A stretch of DNA of 12,693 nt, taken from positions 1-12,693 of the forward strand of contig DKVK01000033.1 in NCBI GenBank assembly GCA_002491165.1, in the 5' to 3' direction. Position 1 is the stretch's first letter. Each line of letters starts with the position of its first letter. Source of the DNA: Porphyromonadaceae bacterium UBA7180 (lineage in GTDB: Bacteria > Bacteroidota > Bacteroidia > Bacteroidales > Muribaculaceae). The translations under genes were made by a program, and so were the position numbers. The notes under the pieces are model-generated. The model did not search any database and was not told the DNA's origin. It worked only from the letters and a program-made list of their open reading frames with translations. Positions 1-8,432 of the stretch are shown here, piece by piece.

Positions 1-3
1 TAA

Positions 4-51
4 ATATATACCCATAAGGGGGGTATAAGGGGGGTAAGGGAGGGTATATAT
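4..51. repeat. G-rich 11-bp tandem repeat inside a 10-bp inverted repeat
   Basis: The unit ATAAGGGGGGT occurs exactly twice in tandem (14-24, 25-35), followed by a degenerate third unit, AAGGGAGGGT (36-45). The G-tracts at 18-23, 29-34, 38-40 and 42-44 have spacers of 5, 3 and 1 nt, which meets the usual G-quadruplex rule on the plus strand. The array is enclosed by a perfect 10-bp inverted repeat, ATATATACCC (4-13) and GGGTATATAT (42-51). A hairpin and a quadruplex would compete, because the last G-tract belongs to both. No function can be assigned. It lies about 380 bp upstream of the ribE promoter and may belong to a gene left of the window. Confidence 0.7.
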
Positions 52-80
52 GTATCATAGGAAATTATAGGGCAAAAATG

Positions 81-98
81 GGTAGGCACGGTAGGCAC
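81..98. repeat. 9-bp direct duplication
   Basis: GGTAGGCAC occurs twice back to back (81-89 and 90-98). A related GGCACGG string recurs at 192-198. It is two copies only, with no known role, and could be slippage or a small target duplication. Confidence 0.5.
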
Positions 99-140
99 AC
101 TTCGTTAAAATATTTAACATCCGACATTTGGGACAATTGA

Positions 141-372
141 ATATGGAGCGTCCTGATATGGAGCGCAGGCCTCCCGGCCTGCGAAGAGCAAGGCACGGGT
201 ATCATTACGCGGTGTATCCGCGTTTGCCGCAAGCAGGGAGGCCTGCGCTCCATGTTCGTGCCTCCCGGCTTGCGATGATAATAACGCCGTTAGGCGTAAT
301 CGTTACGTGTGTGGCGGTGTTTTATGCAGGCCGGGAGGCCTTGCGCTCCATGCTTGTGCCTACGCTCCATAT
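141..372. repeat. Nested hairpin-repeat block (four heads, variant hairpin)
   Basis: The block is bounded by a perfect 11-bp inverted repeat, ATATGGAGCGT (141-151) and ACGCTCCATAT (362-372). Inside are four copies of a hairpin unit in alternating orientation: 158-183 (+), 228-253 (-), 252-274 (+, degenerate) and 326-351 (-). Copy 158-183 matches 228-253 in 24 of 26 positions after inversion, and matches 326-351 with one extra base. The unit has the head ATGGAGCG, then an 8-bp perfect stem CGCAGGCC / GGCCTGCG with loop TCCC (164-183). Spacers contain small dyads, such as CGCGG-TGTAT-CCGCG (209-223) and ACGCC-GTTA-GGCGT (284-297). The arrangement resembles paired REP elements (BIME-like). It carries no transposase and ends 6 bp before the ribE -33 element. 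Confidence 0.75.
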
Positions 373-378
373 CCGGGG

Positions 379-410
379 TTTGGCGGTTCGGGGGATTTTT
401 GGTAACTTTG
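379..410 (+). promoter_or_regulatory. ribE promoter (Bacteroidales -33/-7 type)
   Basis: TTTG at 379-382 and TAACTTTG at 403-410 are separated by 20 bp, an exact fit to the Bacteroidales housekeeping consensus TTTG-N19-21-TAnnTTTG. Transcription should begin around 415, leaving an A/T-rich leader of roughly 20 nt before the ribE ATG at 435. A leader that short leaves no room for an FMN riboswitch. Confidence 0.8.
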
Positions 411-434
411 CGGTGTAATTAAACTTTTGAATCT

Positions 435-1043
435 ATGTTCTCAGGAATTGTTGAAGAGGCAGCCACCGTGGTGGGCTGCACACGGCGCGACGGTAACCTC
501 GACCTGCGCGTGAAATGTTCTTTCTGCGACGAGTTGCGCATAGACCAGTCCGTGGCCCACAACGGCGTGTGCCTCACTGTGGTGGAGCTGCACGGCGACG
601 GCTCTTATACCGTGACGGCTGTCCGCGAGACGCTGGAACGCTCCAACCTCGGACTTTTGAAGCCCGGCGACCTCGTTAACCTCGAACGCTCCATGAAGGT
701 GGAAGGGCGCCTGGACGGCCATATAGTGCAGGGACACGTGGACACCACCGCGCTCTGTACCGGCGTCGAGGAGGCTGACGGCAGCTGGTATTACTCCTTT
801 AAATATGACTTCGACCGCGAGCTGGCCAAGAAGGGTTACGTTACGGTTGAGAAGGGTTCGGTGACGGTCAACGGTGTTTCGCTGACGGTCTGCGACTCGG
901 AGGCTGACTCTTTCCGTGTGGCTATAATCCCGTATACCCACGAGCACACTAACTTCAAGGAGATAACGGCGGGGACGCGTGTCAACCTTGAGTTTGACAT
1001 CATCGGGAAGTATATCGCACGGATTTCCGGGCTGCTTGGGTAA
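435..1043 (+). CDS. ribE: Riboflavin synthase, alpha chain
   Basis: This cytoplasmic enzyme carries out the last step of riboflavin biosynthesis, the dismutation of two 6,7-dimethyl-8-ribityllumazine molecules to riboflavin and a pyrimidinedione. The 202-residue product is close to the family's usual length of about 200-215. It begins with the signature MFSGIVEE (1-8), which fixes the start. It shows the two tandem lumazine-binding barrels: the first with SVAHNGVCLTV (39-49) and NLERS (82-86), the second opening at GHIVQGHVDTT (95-105) with GSVTVNGVSLTV (141-152) and NLEFDIIGKYIAR (184-196). The C-terminal helix for trimerisation follows. It is monocistronic here, with its own promoter at 379-410 and no other rib gene in the window. 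It converges on tamL. Nothing is missing or broken. Identification is firm. Confidence 0.96.
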   Translation: MFSGIVEEAATVVGCTRRDGNLDLRVKCSFCDELRIDQSVAHNGVCLTVVELHGDGSYTVTAVRETLERSNLGLLKPGDLVNLERSMKVEGRLDGHIVQGHVDTTALCTGVEEADGSWYYSFKYDFDRELAKKGYVTVEKGSVTVNGVSLTVCDSEADSFRVAIIPYTHEHTNFKEITAGTRVNLEFDIIGKYIARISGLLG

Positions 1044-1047
1044 GCTT

Positions 1048-1156
1048 ATGGAGCGGAGGCATTCCTGCCTCCGTTTGAAGCCGCGTGAGCGGCAAACTCA
1101 CGGTTTATTAACCGGCGGTACGGTTTAGGGCGGAGGCAGGAATGCCTCCGTTCCAT
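1048..1156. repeat. Large inverted repeat of hairpin elements between ribE and tamL
   Basis: The arms at 1048-1073 and 1131-1156 are reverse complements in 25 of 26 positions, with a 57-bp spacer; one more outer pair (1047/1157) also matches. Each arm holds its own hairpin, CGGAGGC / GCCTCCG with loop ATTCCT or AGGAAT (1054-1073, 1131-1150). The left arm continues into a body resembling the copies at 8437-8498 and 9070-9133 (GAAGCCGCG then GCGG and AACTC), including GCCGC-GTGA-GCGGC (1080-1093). The right arm is a head alone. The left arm starts 4 nt after the ribE stop and the right arm 2 nt after the tamL stop, each reading in its gene's sense direction. It fills the whole convergent intergenic space and may act as a two-way transcript end. 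Confidence 0.8.
1084..1109 (+). terminator. Possible ribE terminator
   Basis: CGTGAG (1084-1089) pairs with CTCACG (1097-1102) around a 7-nt loop, followed by G and TTTATT (1104-1109). It lies in the spacer of the convergent inverted repeat, about 40 nt after the ribE stop. The stem is only 6 bp and the U-tract is interrupted, so this is a weak call. An alternative fold, GCCGC-GTGA-GCGGC (1080-1093), overlaps it. Confidence 0.4.
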
Positions 1157-1158
1157 AT

Positions 1159-3483
1159 TCAGAAGGGGTAGCCGATGGCTAGGTGGAAGGCGAAGGCGTC
1201 GCGGAAAGCTACGTTGAAGTAGTGGGGCGTGCCGTTCGAGTAAGGGGTGTGCAGGCCGTAGCCGAGGTCGCCGCGGATTACTATCATCCCCATGTCCACG
1301 CGCAGCCCGACGCCGGTGCCGAGCGCTATGTCGCGCAGGAAAGTCTTGCCTTGCAACAGTCCGCCCGGACGCAGGTCGTCTTTCTTCAGGAGCCAGACGT
1401 TGCCGGCATCGAGGAACACCGCGCCGTGCAGTATGCTCACTATCGGGAAGCGGTATTCCACGTTTGCCTCGAGCTTGAATGTACCTGTCTGGTCGAAGTA
1501 TCCGTTGACTTGCGAAGCCGGGGCGCGGTAGGAGCCGGGACCGATGGAGCGCACCGTGAAGGCGCGTATGGAGTTGGCGCCCCCCACATAGAACTGTTCC
1601 TTATAGGGGACTTCCCGGGAGTTTCCGTAAGCCCACGCGCCGCCGATGAGGACCCGCGAAACGAGCCACTGTTCCGAGCCGCGCACCAGGCGCCGCGAGT
1701 ATACGAGCTGTGCCTGCGCCTTGGCGAACTGCGAGAAAGGCGTCCCGAAGAGTTTCTTTGTCCCCTTGACACCGGTGAGGCGCCAGATGCCGTCGAAGAT
1801 ATTGCCGGCCTCGGTGAGCTGCAGGTTGAAGTTGATGCCGTTGATGCGGTCGCGCTCGAAGAAGCGGTCGTACGTATAGGTGTATGACATCTCGGGGATG
1901 AACTGGTTCTGGAACGACAGGGCGATGGCGGGGTTCTGCGCCATAATGGAGTCGAAGTCGTGGGTCGTGGAAATGAGTTTGGAGTAGCCGAGGCGGAACG
2001 GGGTGAAGGTCTGTGTTACGTTACGCGAGGTGCGCCACTGGTACTCTATACCGGTGTTGAACTCTGCCATCTTGAAATATTTGGGACGGTTGAGGATGTT
2101 GGCGCCCAGATTGACGGTAGTCCAGTTTATGTCGCGTTTGGAGCGGCGTATGAATCCGGGGGCGAGCAGCCGGGGGAAAGCCAGCGAGGTGTTGAGGCCG
2201 AACTCGTAGGAGTTGAAGATGGAGGAGCGTCCGCGTCCCGTCTGCCATTCGTAGGAGGCGTTGAACTGCACGTTGAGCTTCTCGGCTCCCCCGAAGAGAT
2301 TGTGGTGCGTGAGTCCGAGCACGAGTCCCGGCCCGAGGTAAGAGTTGGACTTCGAGGCCACGTTTACCTCCAGCGATGCCTCTATGGGGCGGTTGAACTG
2401 TGTGAAGATGTTGACGTCGAGCGTAGGGTTCTTGCCTGTGTCCACGGGCACGGGCTGTATGTTGATGCTTCCGAAGATTCCCAGACGTGCGAGGCGTGTC
2501 TGCGTGTTGTCCATCTGTCGGACATTGAAGACGCGCCCTTTGCGGAAGGTAATGCAGGAGGGGAGCATGTTTGGCCTGAGGCGCGAGGGGCGCATCACTA
2601 TTATGCGGCCGCGGTCGGTTTCGAGCGTGTCGGGGGTTCCGGGATTGCGTTTGCTGCGGCGCATGACATAGGTTGTGACATTGCCCACGGTGAATTTCTT
2701 CATGGCAATTTCCGGGGTGTTCTTCGCGATGGTGAGCTTCAGTGCCACCGCTCCGGGGGTGATGAGCGAGTCGGCCAGGAACTCTATGTATTCGGGGCGG
2801 AAGTAGTAGTAGCCGCGGTTGCGCATACGGTTTGCTATGGTGACGCGCACACGTTCCAGCGAGTCGACGCAGAAGCGTTCTCCTTTCACGAGATATGGGT
2901 CGCGCATGGCCATGGAGTCTATGAAGTGCTCTATGCGGGTGCTGTCGGGGAGATAGATGAGTGAGTCTATGAGGTAGGGCTTACCCACGTCCACGGTATA
3001 GTTTATGCGCGCCTTCTTCTTGTTGCGTTTGTCGTAAGCCACTTCGTATGAGGCTTTTGAGCCGAAGTAGCCGTTCTTTTCCAATACGCTTTCGAGCATC
3101 TGTACGCGAATCTGCGGCTTTACGTCGCTGACGAGCACCGGCTCGGAGACGAGCTTGCGGTATAGCCATCCTTTCAGCCCCTTGGCCGAATCGTTCCAAT
3201 TGTTGTAGACCCACAGTCCGACGGGGAACGGGGTGCGTACGTAGGGGGACATGAAAGGCATGGGGTTATTGGGCTTGACGTCGATTATACCCTTGAGGTT
3301 GGAGAGCATTTCGGAGGGGAGTTTCTCGCCCTGCGGCGCCTTGACGTCGAACTTGCTGACACCGGTGTAAAGCACCGAGCCGTCCTGCAGCCGCCGGGTG
3401 GTGGAGCACGCGGCGAGGATGAGCAGAGCCAGGAGCGCTGCCGGCAGTAGGGTCATTGTTTTCAGTAAACGCTTGTGTGTCAT
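1159..3483 (-). CDS. tamL: TamL, lipoprotein TamA/BamA-family outer-membrane protein
   Basis: This is an outer-membrane Omp85-family protein, expected to work with TamB in inserting or maintaining outer-membrane components. The 774-residue product starts with a lipoprotein signal: basic MTHKR, a hydrophobic run, then the lipobox LAAC at 23-26. C26 would therefore be the lipidated first residue. This lipid anchor on an Omp85 protein is typical of the Bacteroidota TamL subtype and absent from proteobacterial TamA. Periplasmic POTRA-like repeats occupy roughly 35-370. The C-terminal beta-barrel follows, with GGANSIRAF (634-642), the equivalent of the conserved VRGF/Y motif of barrel strand and loop 6, and a terminal aromatic (IGYPF). 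The start is 9 nt after the tamB stop, so the two are probably translationally coupled. A second in-frame Met (residue 10) would leave a short signal. The family is clear; which substrates it inserts is not known from the sequence. Confidence 0.9.
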   Translation of the reverse strand: MTHKRLLKTMTLLPAALLALLILAACSTTRRLQDGSVLYTGVSKFDVKAPQGEKLPSEMLSNLKGIIDVKPNNPMPFMSPYVRTPFPVGLWVYNNWNDSAKGLKGWLYRKLVSEPVLVSDVKPQIRVQMLESVLEKNGYFGSKASYEVAYDKRNKKKARINYTVDVGKPYLIDSLIYLPDSTRIEHFIDSMAMRDPYLVKGERFCVDSLERVRVTIANRMRNRGYYYFRPEYIEFLADSLITPGAVALKLTIAKNTPEIAMKKFTVGNVTTYVMRRSKRNPGTPDTLETDRGRIIVMRPSRLRPNMLPSCITFRKGRVFNVRQMDNTQTRLARLGIFGSINIQPVPVDTGKNPTLDVNIFTQFNRPIEASLEVNVASKSNSYLGPGLVLGLTHHNLFGGAEKLNVQFNASYEWQTGRGRSSIFNSYEFGLNTSLAFPRLLAPGFIRRSKRDINWTTVNLGANILNRPKYFKMAEFNTGIEYQWRTSRNVTQTFTPFRLGYSKLISTTHDFDSIMAQNPAIALSFQNQFIPEMSYTYTYDRFFERDRINGINFNLQLTEAGNIFDGIWRLTGVKGTKKLFGTPFSQFAKAQAQLVYSRRLVRGSEQWLVSRVLIGGAWAYGNSREVPYKEQFYVGGANSIRAFTVRSIGPGSYRAPASQVNGYFDQTGTFKLEANVEYRFPIVSILHGAVFLDAGNVWLLKKDDLRPGGLLQGKTFLRDIALGTGVGLRVDMGMIVIRGDLGYGLHTPYSNGTPHYFNVAFRDAFAFHLAIGYPF

Positions 3484-3492
3484 GTCCTTAAC

Positions 3493-6400
3493 TTAAAACT
3501 CGTAGGGTTGCGGTGCTATGGTGTCGTCGCTGTGCTCGACGGCGGGGGTGGTGACGGAATCTGTCTTGGCCTCTTCCTTCCTGGGTTTGCGTTTGCCCCA
3601 GCGTACGCGGAAGAAGCGGCTGAGGTTCTCCATGCGCCGTTTCATCACGAAGCCGACGCCGGTTTCGCTGACCTCCCCCTCCAGGATGTTGTCGAAGTCG
3701 CTGTGGCGGAAGAGCTTGACGAGCATCGACATCGAGTTGGTCTGCTTGAGCATATACTCGAAGGAGACGTCGCTGATGAGGTTCTCGGCGAAGTTCTCGT
3801 CGGCGGAGGCATCGGTGGTGTAGTTGCCTCCCACCACTATCTTGAAGCGGTTGTCGAAGAGCGACTTGGAAACTTGGTATGAGTAGCTGGTGGTCTGCGA
3901 GTCCTGTCCGCCGACGGTTTGCTCGTACTGGTTTACGCCGAAGCTGAGGTCCACACCGCGGATGTTGTTTGCCGCCCAGGAGTTGAGCGTGGAGGTGAGG
4001 AAGGAGTAGAGGGCGTTCTCGGCGAAGTTGCCCTGCTGCGTGCGCGTGTTGGGTCCCGTGTATTGGCCGTACAGCAGGAGGTTCATGGCCTGCGTGGAGC
4101 GCTGTTCGGGGGTCATGGACTGGAGTTCGTTCTCTATGGTCATGTCCCCCTCTGCGTCGAGGTCGAACAGCACTTTCGGGGCCTTGAGGTTGTTGGTGAT
4201 GTCCACCGTCACGAGGAAGTTGACGAGGCGCGAGTTGCCGCCGTCCGAGACGTTTACCTTCATGTCGTCGTAAGCCGCCACCGAGAGCGTCGGGTTCAGA
4301 ATGTCGCCGTTCCACTGCACGAAGCTCCCCTGCCTGAAGGTGAAGTTCTTCTCGCCGACCACCGGGAGTGAGTAGCGGGCGAATCCTTCGCCGAGCATCA
4401 GCTGGCCGTTGAGGGTCATGTCTCCCATGAAGTTCTGATAGAAGTTGAGGGTTCCGGAGGGTTGCAGGAACACACGGTTGTTTCCTCCCGAGCCCCCTGT
4501 GAGCGCCGCAGGGAGGTTGACGGTGACGCGGGTTCCGGGGGAGACGGTCAGCCCGGCGCGTATGCGCATTGCCATCCCTCGTGCCACGCTGTCTGCCTGC
4601 GCCACCTGCGTAGTGTCGTTGAAGTTTACGAATTTCACTACGTCCGACTGCTGTGCCTGCGATACTGCGGCTGCCGCCGAGGAGACGGTGTATGCGACAT
4701 CCGAGGTTCCGAGTACGGAGAGGTTGCCGTTGATGTCCAGCACCGAGAGTGAGCCCTTCACCGTGGCGTCGGCGTTGACGAATAGTTTGCCGGTGAGGTC
4801 GGCGCGTGTCCGCGAGTCGGTCTTCATCAGCTGCACGTTCTGGCCCGTAAGGGCGAGGTCGAGCAGTATGTCGGAGAACTTGGTGGCGTCTACCGTGCCG
4901 TTGAGCGTCAGTGGGTTGGCGTTCTGCCCCGTGACGGCGAAGTTGTTGAAAGTGACCAGGTTGTCGCGGACGGTGACAGGTTCGCTGCCGATATGGAGGG
5001 CCGACTTCATCATGGCTATGGTTACGGCTGCGTCGGCGAACTGCAGGTGTCCGTTGAGTTTGGGTTCCGAGAATTTCCCGTCCATGGTCATGTCGCCGTC
5101 CAGATAACCGGAAAGCTTCGCCACGTCCTTGCCGAGGAAGGCATTGGCCACCGAGAGGGGGAAGTGCGTGAGCGAGAGTGTGAAGTCGTTGGGGTCGAGG
5201 GCTTTCTCGGTGTCGTTGCTGATGAGTCCGTGGAGGGCCATTACCTTTTTGTCGTCTATTTTGAGGGCGAGTTCCGCCTCGGTGTCACCCTTGAAGTCGA
5301 GGTTGGCGTTGAAGTCGAAGTCAAAGTCCCCGACGCGCGTGTCGTCGTAGACGAGGTCGGTGACGTTCAGCGTTCCTCCACCCTCGAGCGCCGTCCCCTT
5401 ATAAGTAAGGTTGAGGTCGGAGTTGAGGGTAGCCTGTACCGGGGGCGCGGTGACGGACATGGCGAGGAAGTCCTGAATCTGAATGTTGTTGAGATTCAGG
5501 TGCAGGGAGTTTAGGCCGCCGGCGTCGGGGTGCGTTTCGAGCAGTATGGAGCTTTGGGCACTCATGGCGCGGAGGTTGGCGTCCACCGTGCGGTCGTAGA
5601 GGTTATAGTCCACGTGGTTCTCGAGGTTGAAAGTCCAGGGCATGTAGGCGATGGTGGCCTTCAGCGGGGTGAAGTGGACGGTGACGGTGGAGTCCATCAG
5701 TGCGGCGGTGAAACCAACGCGGTAGCCGGTCTGTCCCTTGTCGTTGCGTTGCGTCAGGAAAGCCGAGGCGCGGTTGCCGCCGAGGTATCCGTTCATCTGC
5801 ACGTCGGCGAACTCGGGGAGGTTCTGCGGCGTGTTGCCCAGGTGCAGCTTGTAGTCAAGCAGCGAGCCGCGTTGCTTGAGGTCGAGTGCCAGTGTGTCGA
5901 GCAGGAGCGAGCCGGTGTTGAGCGAGAGGAGGCTTACGTTGCCGGTAAGGAGGGAGTCGCGGTTCTCGATGTCGGCCGAGATGTCGCCTATGGTGTATCC
6001 CATCGGGCTCAGGAAGTCGGATATGAATCCCCGGCCGTCGGCCCGCAGGTTAAGGGAGAACTCGGGGAGTTCCTTGCCAATGGCGTCGATGTCGAGGTTC
6101 TTCTCCTTTAGCTGTGCGGCGAGGATGGAGGAGAGGCGCGAGGCGCGGCTCATGAGCGACTGTAGCCCGGCGTCGCCGTTGAAGTCGAGCGACACTCCCT
6201 GTGTGTCGAGGTGCGCGTAGGTGGAGGCTGCGTCGGCCACGAGTTCGGCCGCCACTCCGTCGGGGATGGAGATGACTTGGTCCTCGCCGAGTTCCCACTC
6301 GAAGTTATCGACGCTCAGGGTCATGTCGTAGAGCCAGCGGGCCGGGGAGGCGGTTCCTTTCACGTAGATGTAGCCGTGTCCCTTGCAGGTTTCCTTGGAG

Positions 6401-8388
6401 AGGTTGAGGGCGCGGAGGTCGAGGTTGGAGATGTCGGTCGTCAGGTCTACGGTGTAAAGGTCGGGGGCGATGTTGCCGGTGCCTTTCACGGTGAGTGCCG
6501 CGTCGGGGTCGGAGGAGGCGAGGTCCACGTCGTAGAGGCCGTCATGTAGCGAGACGAGGCCGCGGATGCCGCTGTAGGAGTGTCCGCCGTAGTCGGCGCG
6601 GGTCACGTCGAGGTGTATGTCCGTCGCCGCTCCCTTGCGTTCGGGGTTGAAACCGGCTCCCTCTGCCTGTACGCGGGCTGTCACTACCCCCACGCCGAGC
6701 GAGGGCATTATGTGCCCCACGTTGAGCCCGGAGGCCGTTACGTCGGCTGTATAGCGTTCTGCCGAGAGGTTAACGCGTCCGCTGGCTGCGAGGTTGCCCG
6801 CCGACGTGCGCATGTTGAAGTCGGCGGCGTACGTCTGTCCTTCTATCGAGGCGCGTCCCGTGATGTCGAAGCGCGGTATGTTGATGTCCTTGAGGTTGGC
6901 GAGGCGCTGTGCGAAGGCCGGGGAGGTGAGCGAAGCGCGGAAGTCCACGTTGCCGCGCATTATGTTTGGTTTCAAGGGGTTATTGACGTTTCCTGAGGCG
7001 CGTAGAGTGAGTATACCCGGTAGCGAGGCGTTGAGGTTGCGGAGTTTGATTGCAGAAAGTGTCCCCGCCGCGTCGAGGGAGAGGGCGAGCGTTGTGGCGG
7101 GGCGGAGCATATTGGTGTAGGTGGAGAGCGACGGCATGAACAGCGTGAGGTCGCGCAGCCCGACGGTGCCTTCGGCCCGGACGTTCATCGGTGCATCGGG
7201 TTTCATTTCCATGAGCGCGAAGGGGATGGAGGCCGTTGTGCGGAGCCGGGTGTGGGGGGTGGAGACGGCGAGGTCGCGCAGGGAGATGCCTATGGAGTCG
7301 AGCGAGAAGGTGCCGCTGCCGCTAAGTAACTGCAGGCCACAGCGTTCGCGTGCCATGAGGCGCGTTATCGGGGCGTTGATGGTGCTTCCGGAATTGTAGA
7401 AGTCGCGGAGCGAGACACTGAGACCCGTAAGGCTTACCCACGAGGCGTCGAAGCCCGGTTGCGGACGGGCGCCGCGGATGCCGTAGATGACATCGAACTT
7501 GTCGAGCGAGATGCTGTCGGCCTCGATGACCATAGGCGGCGATGGGGGCGAGACAGTGTCCACTGGTGCCGGGTGTTCCTTGATGTACTTGGCCGTTGGC
7601 GTGATGTAGGTGAAGGAACCCTCCTCGGCGCCGAGGAATCCGGCTTTTATGTGGCTGTTGGTCAGGTCTATGAGTCCGTCTTTCAGCTCGAGGGAAGCGG
7701 TGTTGAAGCTCAGGGTGTCGATGGTCGGGAGCATCGACATGGCGAACGAGACGTTGCGGAGCTGCAGGTCGCCGGCGCGGATGCAGAACTTGGTGCGTGT
7801 GGTGTCCGGGTTGGCTTTCTTTTTCCAGACGTTCATGTACATACGCACGTCTGCGTCCTTCAAAAGCGCCTGGTTGAGGTTGAGGTCCATGCGCTTAAGG
7901 TCGAAGGAGGAGCGTCCGTCCACGTCCAAAAGCCCGGCCCGGAGCTTCATTACCATGGATGAGTCGGCCGAGACCATGCGGTATTTGCCGCGCAGGAGTT
8001 TGAGGGAGTTCAGGCGGACGTCCATGTCGAAGAGGGGACGTACCTTGACGTCGGCGATGGCTGTTCCGGCCGCTGCCATGGTGTCGCCGGAGGCTTCTAT
8101 GAGGAGGACGTCGTCGAGCTGCACGTCGAGGGGGAAGCGGAGCCGGAACTTCCCTACCGAGGCGCGCATACCGGTCTTGTCGTGGAGCACGTCGCAGGCC
8201 ACGTCCGTGAGGAGGTCCTGGACCGGAGGGAAGTAGATGAGCACCGGGATGAGGACGACGATGAGCGCCAGCCAAAGGATGACCTTCAGCGGGATGCGTA
8301 GCCATGCCGGGCGGATGAGGTGGAATTTCTGTTTCCGCGGCTTCTGTTGGGCTTCCGGGGCTTGTATGTTGTCGTCGTTATCAGGCAT
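3493..8388 (-). CDS. tamB: TamB, translocation and assembly module inner-membrane protein
   Basis: TamB-family proteins are anchored in the inner membrane and span the periplasm as a long beta-taco groove, meeting an Omp85 partner; they are implicated in outer-membrane assembly and lipid transport. The product is 1631 residues, larger than the roughly 1260 of E. coli and normal for Bacteroidota. It has a short hydrophilic N-terminus, one membrane segment (about 31-53), then over 1200 residues of repetitive beta-rich sequence. The conserved TamB domain (DUF490) lies near the C-terminus, recognisable from about residue 1339 on (YSLPVVGEKN, NPTLSVAAYDD, LNSWAANNIRG). The last 33 residues (1599-1631) form a charged tail starting KRKPRK. 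The same frame is open up to 8793, but that part lies over vanZ, so the Met at 8386-8388, just ahead of the membrane helix, is chosen. It follows vanZ by 44 nt and precedes tamL by 9 nt. Confidence 0.93.
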   Translation of the reverse strand: MPDNDDNIQAPEAQQKPRKQKFHLIRPAWLRIPLKVILWLALIVVLIPVLIYFPPVQDLLTDVACDVLHDKTGMRASVGKFRLRFPLDVQLDDVLLIEASGDTMAAAGTAIADVKVRPLFDMDVRLNSLKLLRGKYRMVSADSSMVMKLRAGLLDVDGRSSFDLKRMDLNLNQALLKDADVRMYMNVWKKKANPDTTRTKFCIRAGDLQLRNVSFAMSMLPTIDTLSFNTASLELKDGLIDLTNSHIKAGFLGAEEGSFTYITPTAKYIKEHPAPVDTVSPPSPPMVIEADSISLDKFDVIYGIRGARPQPGFDASWVSLTGLSVSLRDFYNSGSTINAPITRLMARERCGLQLLSGSGTFSLDSIGISLRDLAVSTPHTRLRTTASIPFALMEMKPDAPMNVRAEGTVGLRDLTLFMPSLSTYTNMLRPATTLALSLDAAGTLSAIKLRNLNASLPGILTLRASGNVNNPLKPNIMRGNVDFRASLTSPAFAQRLANLKDINIPRFDITGRASIEGQTYAADFNMRTSAGNLAASGRVNLSAERYTADVTASGLNVGHIMPSLGVGVVTARVQAEGAGFNPERKGAATDIHLDVTRADYGGHSYSGIRGLVSLHDGLYDVDLASSDPDAALTVKGTGNIAPDLYTVDLTTDISNLDLRALNLSKETCKGHGYIYVKGTASPARWLYDMTLSVDNFEWELGEDQVISIPDGVAAELVADAASTYAHLDTQGVSLDFNGDAGLQSLMSRASRLSSILAAQLKEKNLDIDAIGKELPEFSLNLRADGRGFISDFLSPMGYTIGDISADIENRDSLLTGNVSLLSLNTGSLLLDTLALDLKQRGSLLDYKLHLGNTPQNLPEFADVQMNGYLGGNRASAFLTQRNDKGQTGYRVGFTAALMDSTVTVHFTPLKATIAYMPWTFNLENHVDYNLYDRTVDANLRAMSAQSSILLETHPDAGGLNSLHLNLNNIQIQDFLAMSVTAPPVQATLNSDLNLTYKGTALEGGGTLNVTDLVYDDTRVGDFDFDFNANLDFKGDTEAELALKIDDKKVMALHGLISNDTEKALDPNDFTLSLTHFPLSVANAFLGKDVAKLSGYLDGDMTMDGKFSEPKLNGHLQFADAAVTIAMMKSALHIGSEPVTVRDNLVTFNNFAVTGQNANPLTLNGTVDATKFSDILLDLALTGQNVQLMKTDSRTRADLTGKLFVNADATVKGSLSVLDINGNLSVLGTSDVAYTVSSAAAAVSQAQQSDVVKFVNFNDTTQVAQADSVARGMAMRIRAGLTVSPGTRVTVNLPAALTGGSGGNNRVFLQPSGTLNFYQNFMGDMTLNGQLMLGEGFARYSLPVVGEKNFTFRQGSFVQWNGDILNPTLSVAAYDDMKVNVSDGGNSRLVNFLVTVDITNNLKAPKVLFDLDAEGDMTIENELQSMTPEQRSTQAMNLLLYGQYTGPNTRTQQGNFAENALYSFLTSTLNSWAANNIRGVDLSFGVNQYEQTVGGQDSQTTSYSYQVSKSLFDNRFKIVVGGNYTTDASADENFAENLISDVSFEYMLKQTNSMSMLVKLFRHSDFDNILEGEVSETGVGFVMKRRMENLSRFFRVRWGKRKPRKEEAKTDSVTTPAVEHSDDTIAPQPYEF

Positions 8389-8432
8389 CTGGGTGTGGAA
8401 TGGTTTGTTTGGGTCTGGTTGAGCTAATATAG

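Larger units (their letters stand above)
1..434. other. Gene-free region upstream of ribE
   Basis: No credible gene lies here. An open frame at 128-418 (+) exists, but it is made almost wholly of hairpin repeats and ends inside the ribE promoter. From left to right the region holds a G-rich tandem repeat inside an inverted repeat (4-51), a 9-bp direct duplication GGTAGGCAC at 81-89 and 90-98, an AT-rich perfect dyad GTTAAA-ATA-TTTAAC at 104-118 that could be an operator or simply AT-rich spacer, a 232-bp nested hairpin block (141-372), and the ribE promoter (379-410). No riboswitch-like fold was recognised. Confidence 0.7.

Noticed and set aside
141..372. Insertion sequence or MITE with target duplication
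   Set aside because: No transposase gene is present and no direct target duplication flanks the block; it is kept as a repeat block instead.
128..418. Open frame of 96 codons upstream of ribE
   Set aside because: It is composed of hairpin repeats and runs across the ribE promoter; its repetitive MERRP/GRPALH-type sequence is a translation of the repeats, not a protein family.
411..434. FMN riboswitch controlling ribE
   Set aside because: The clear promoter at 379-410 leaves a leader of only about 20 nt, and no conserved RFN elements were seen further upstream.
1960..2964. 334-codon plus-strand open frame
   Set aside because: It is antisense to tamL, has no recognisable domain, and is explained by codon bias in a GC-rich gene.
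8421..8432. Separate tamB promoter (minus-strand TATATTAG)
   Set aside because: It differs from TAnnTTTG at key positions and no TTTG lies at the right distance upstream; co-transcription with vanZ is simpler.
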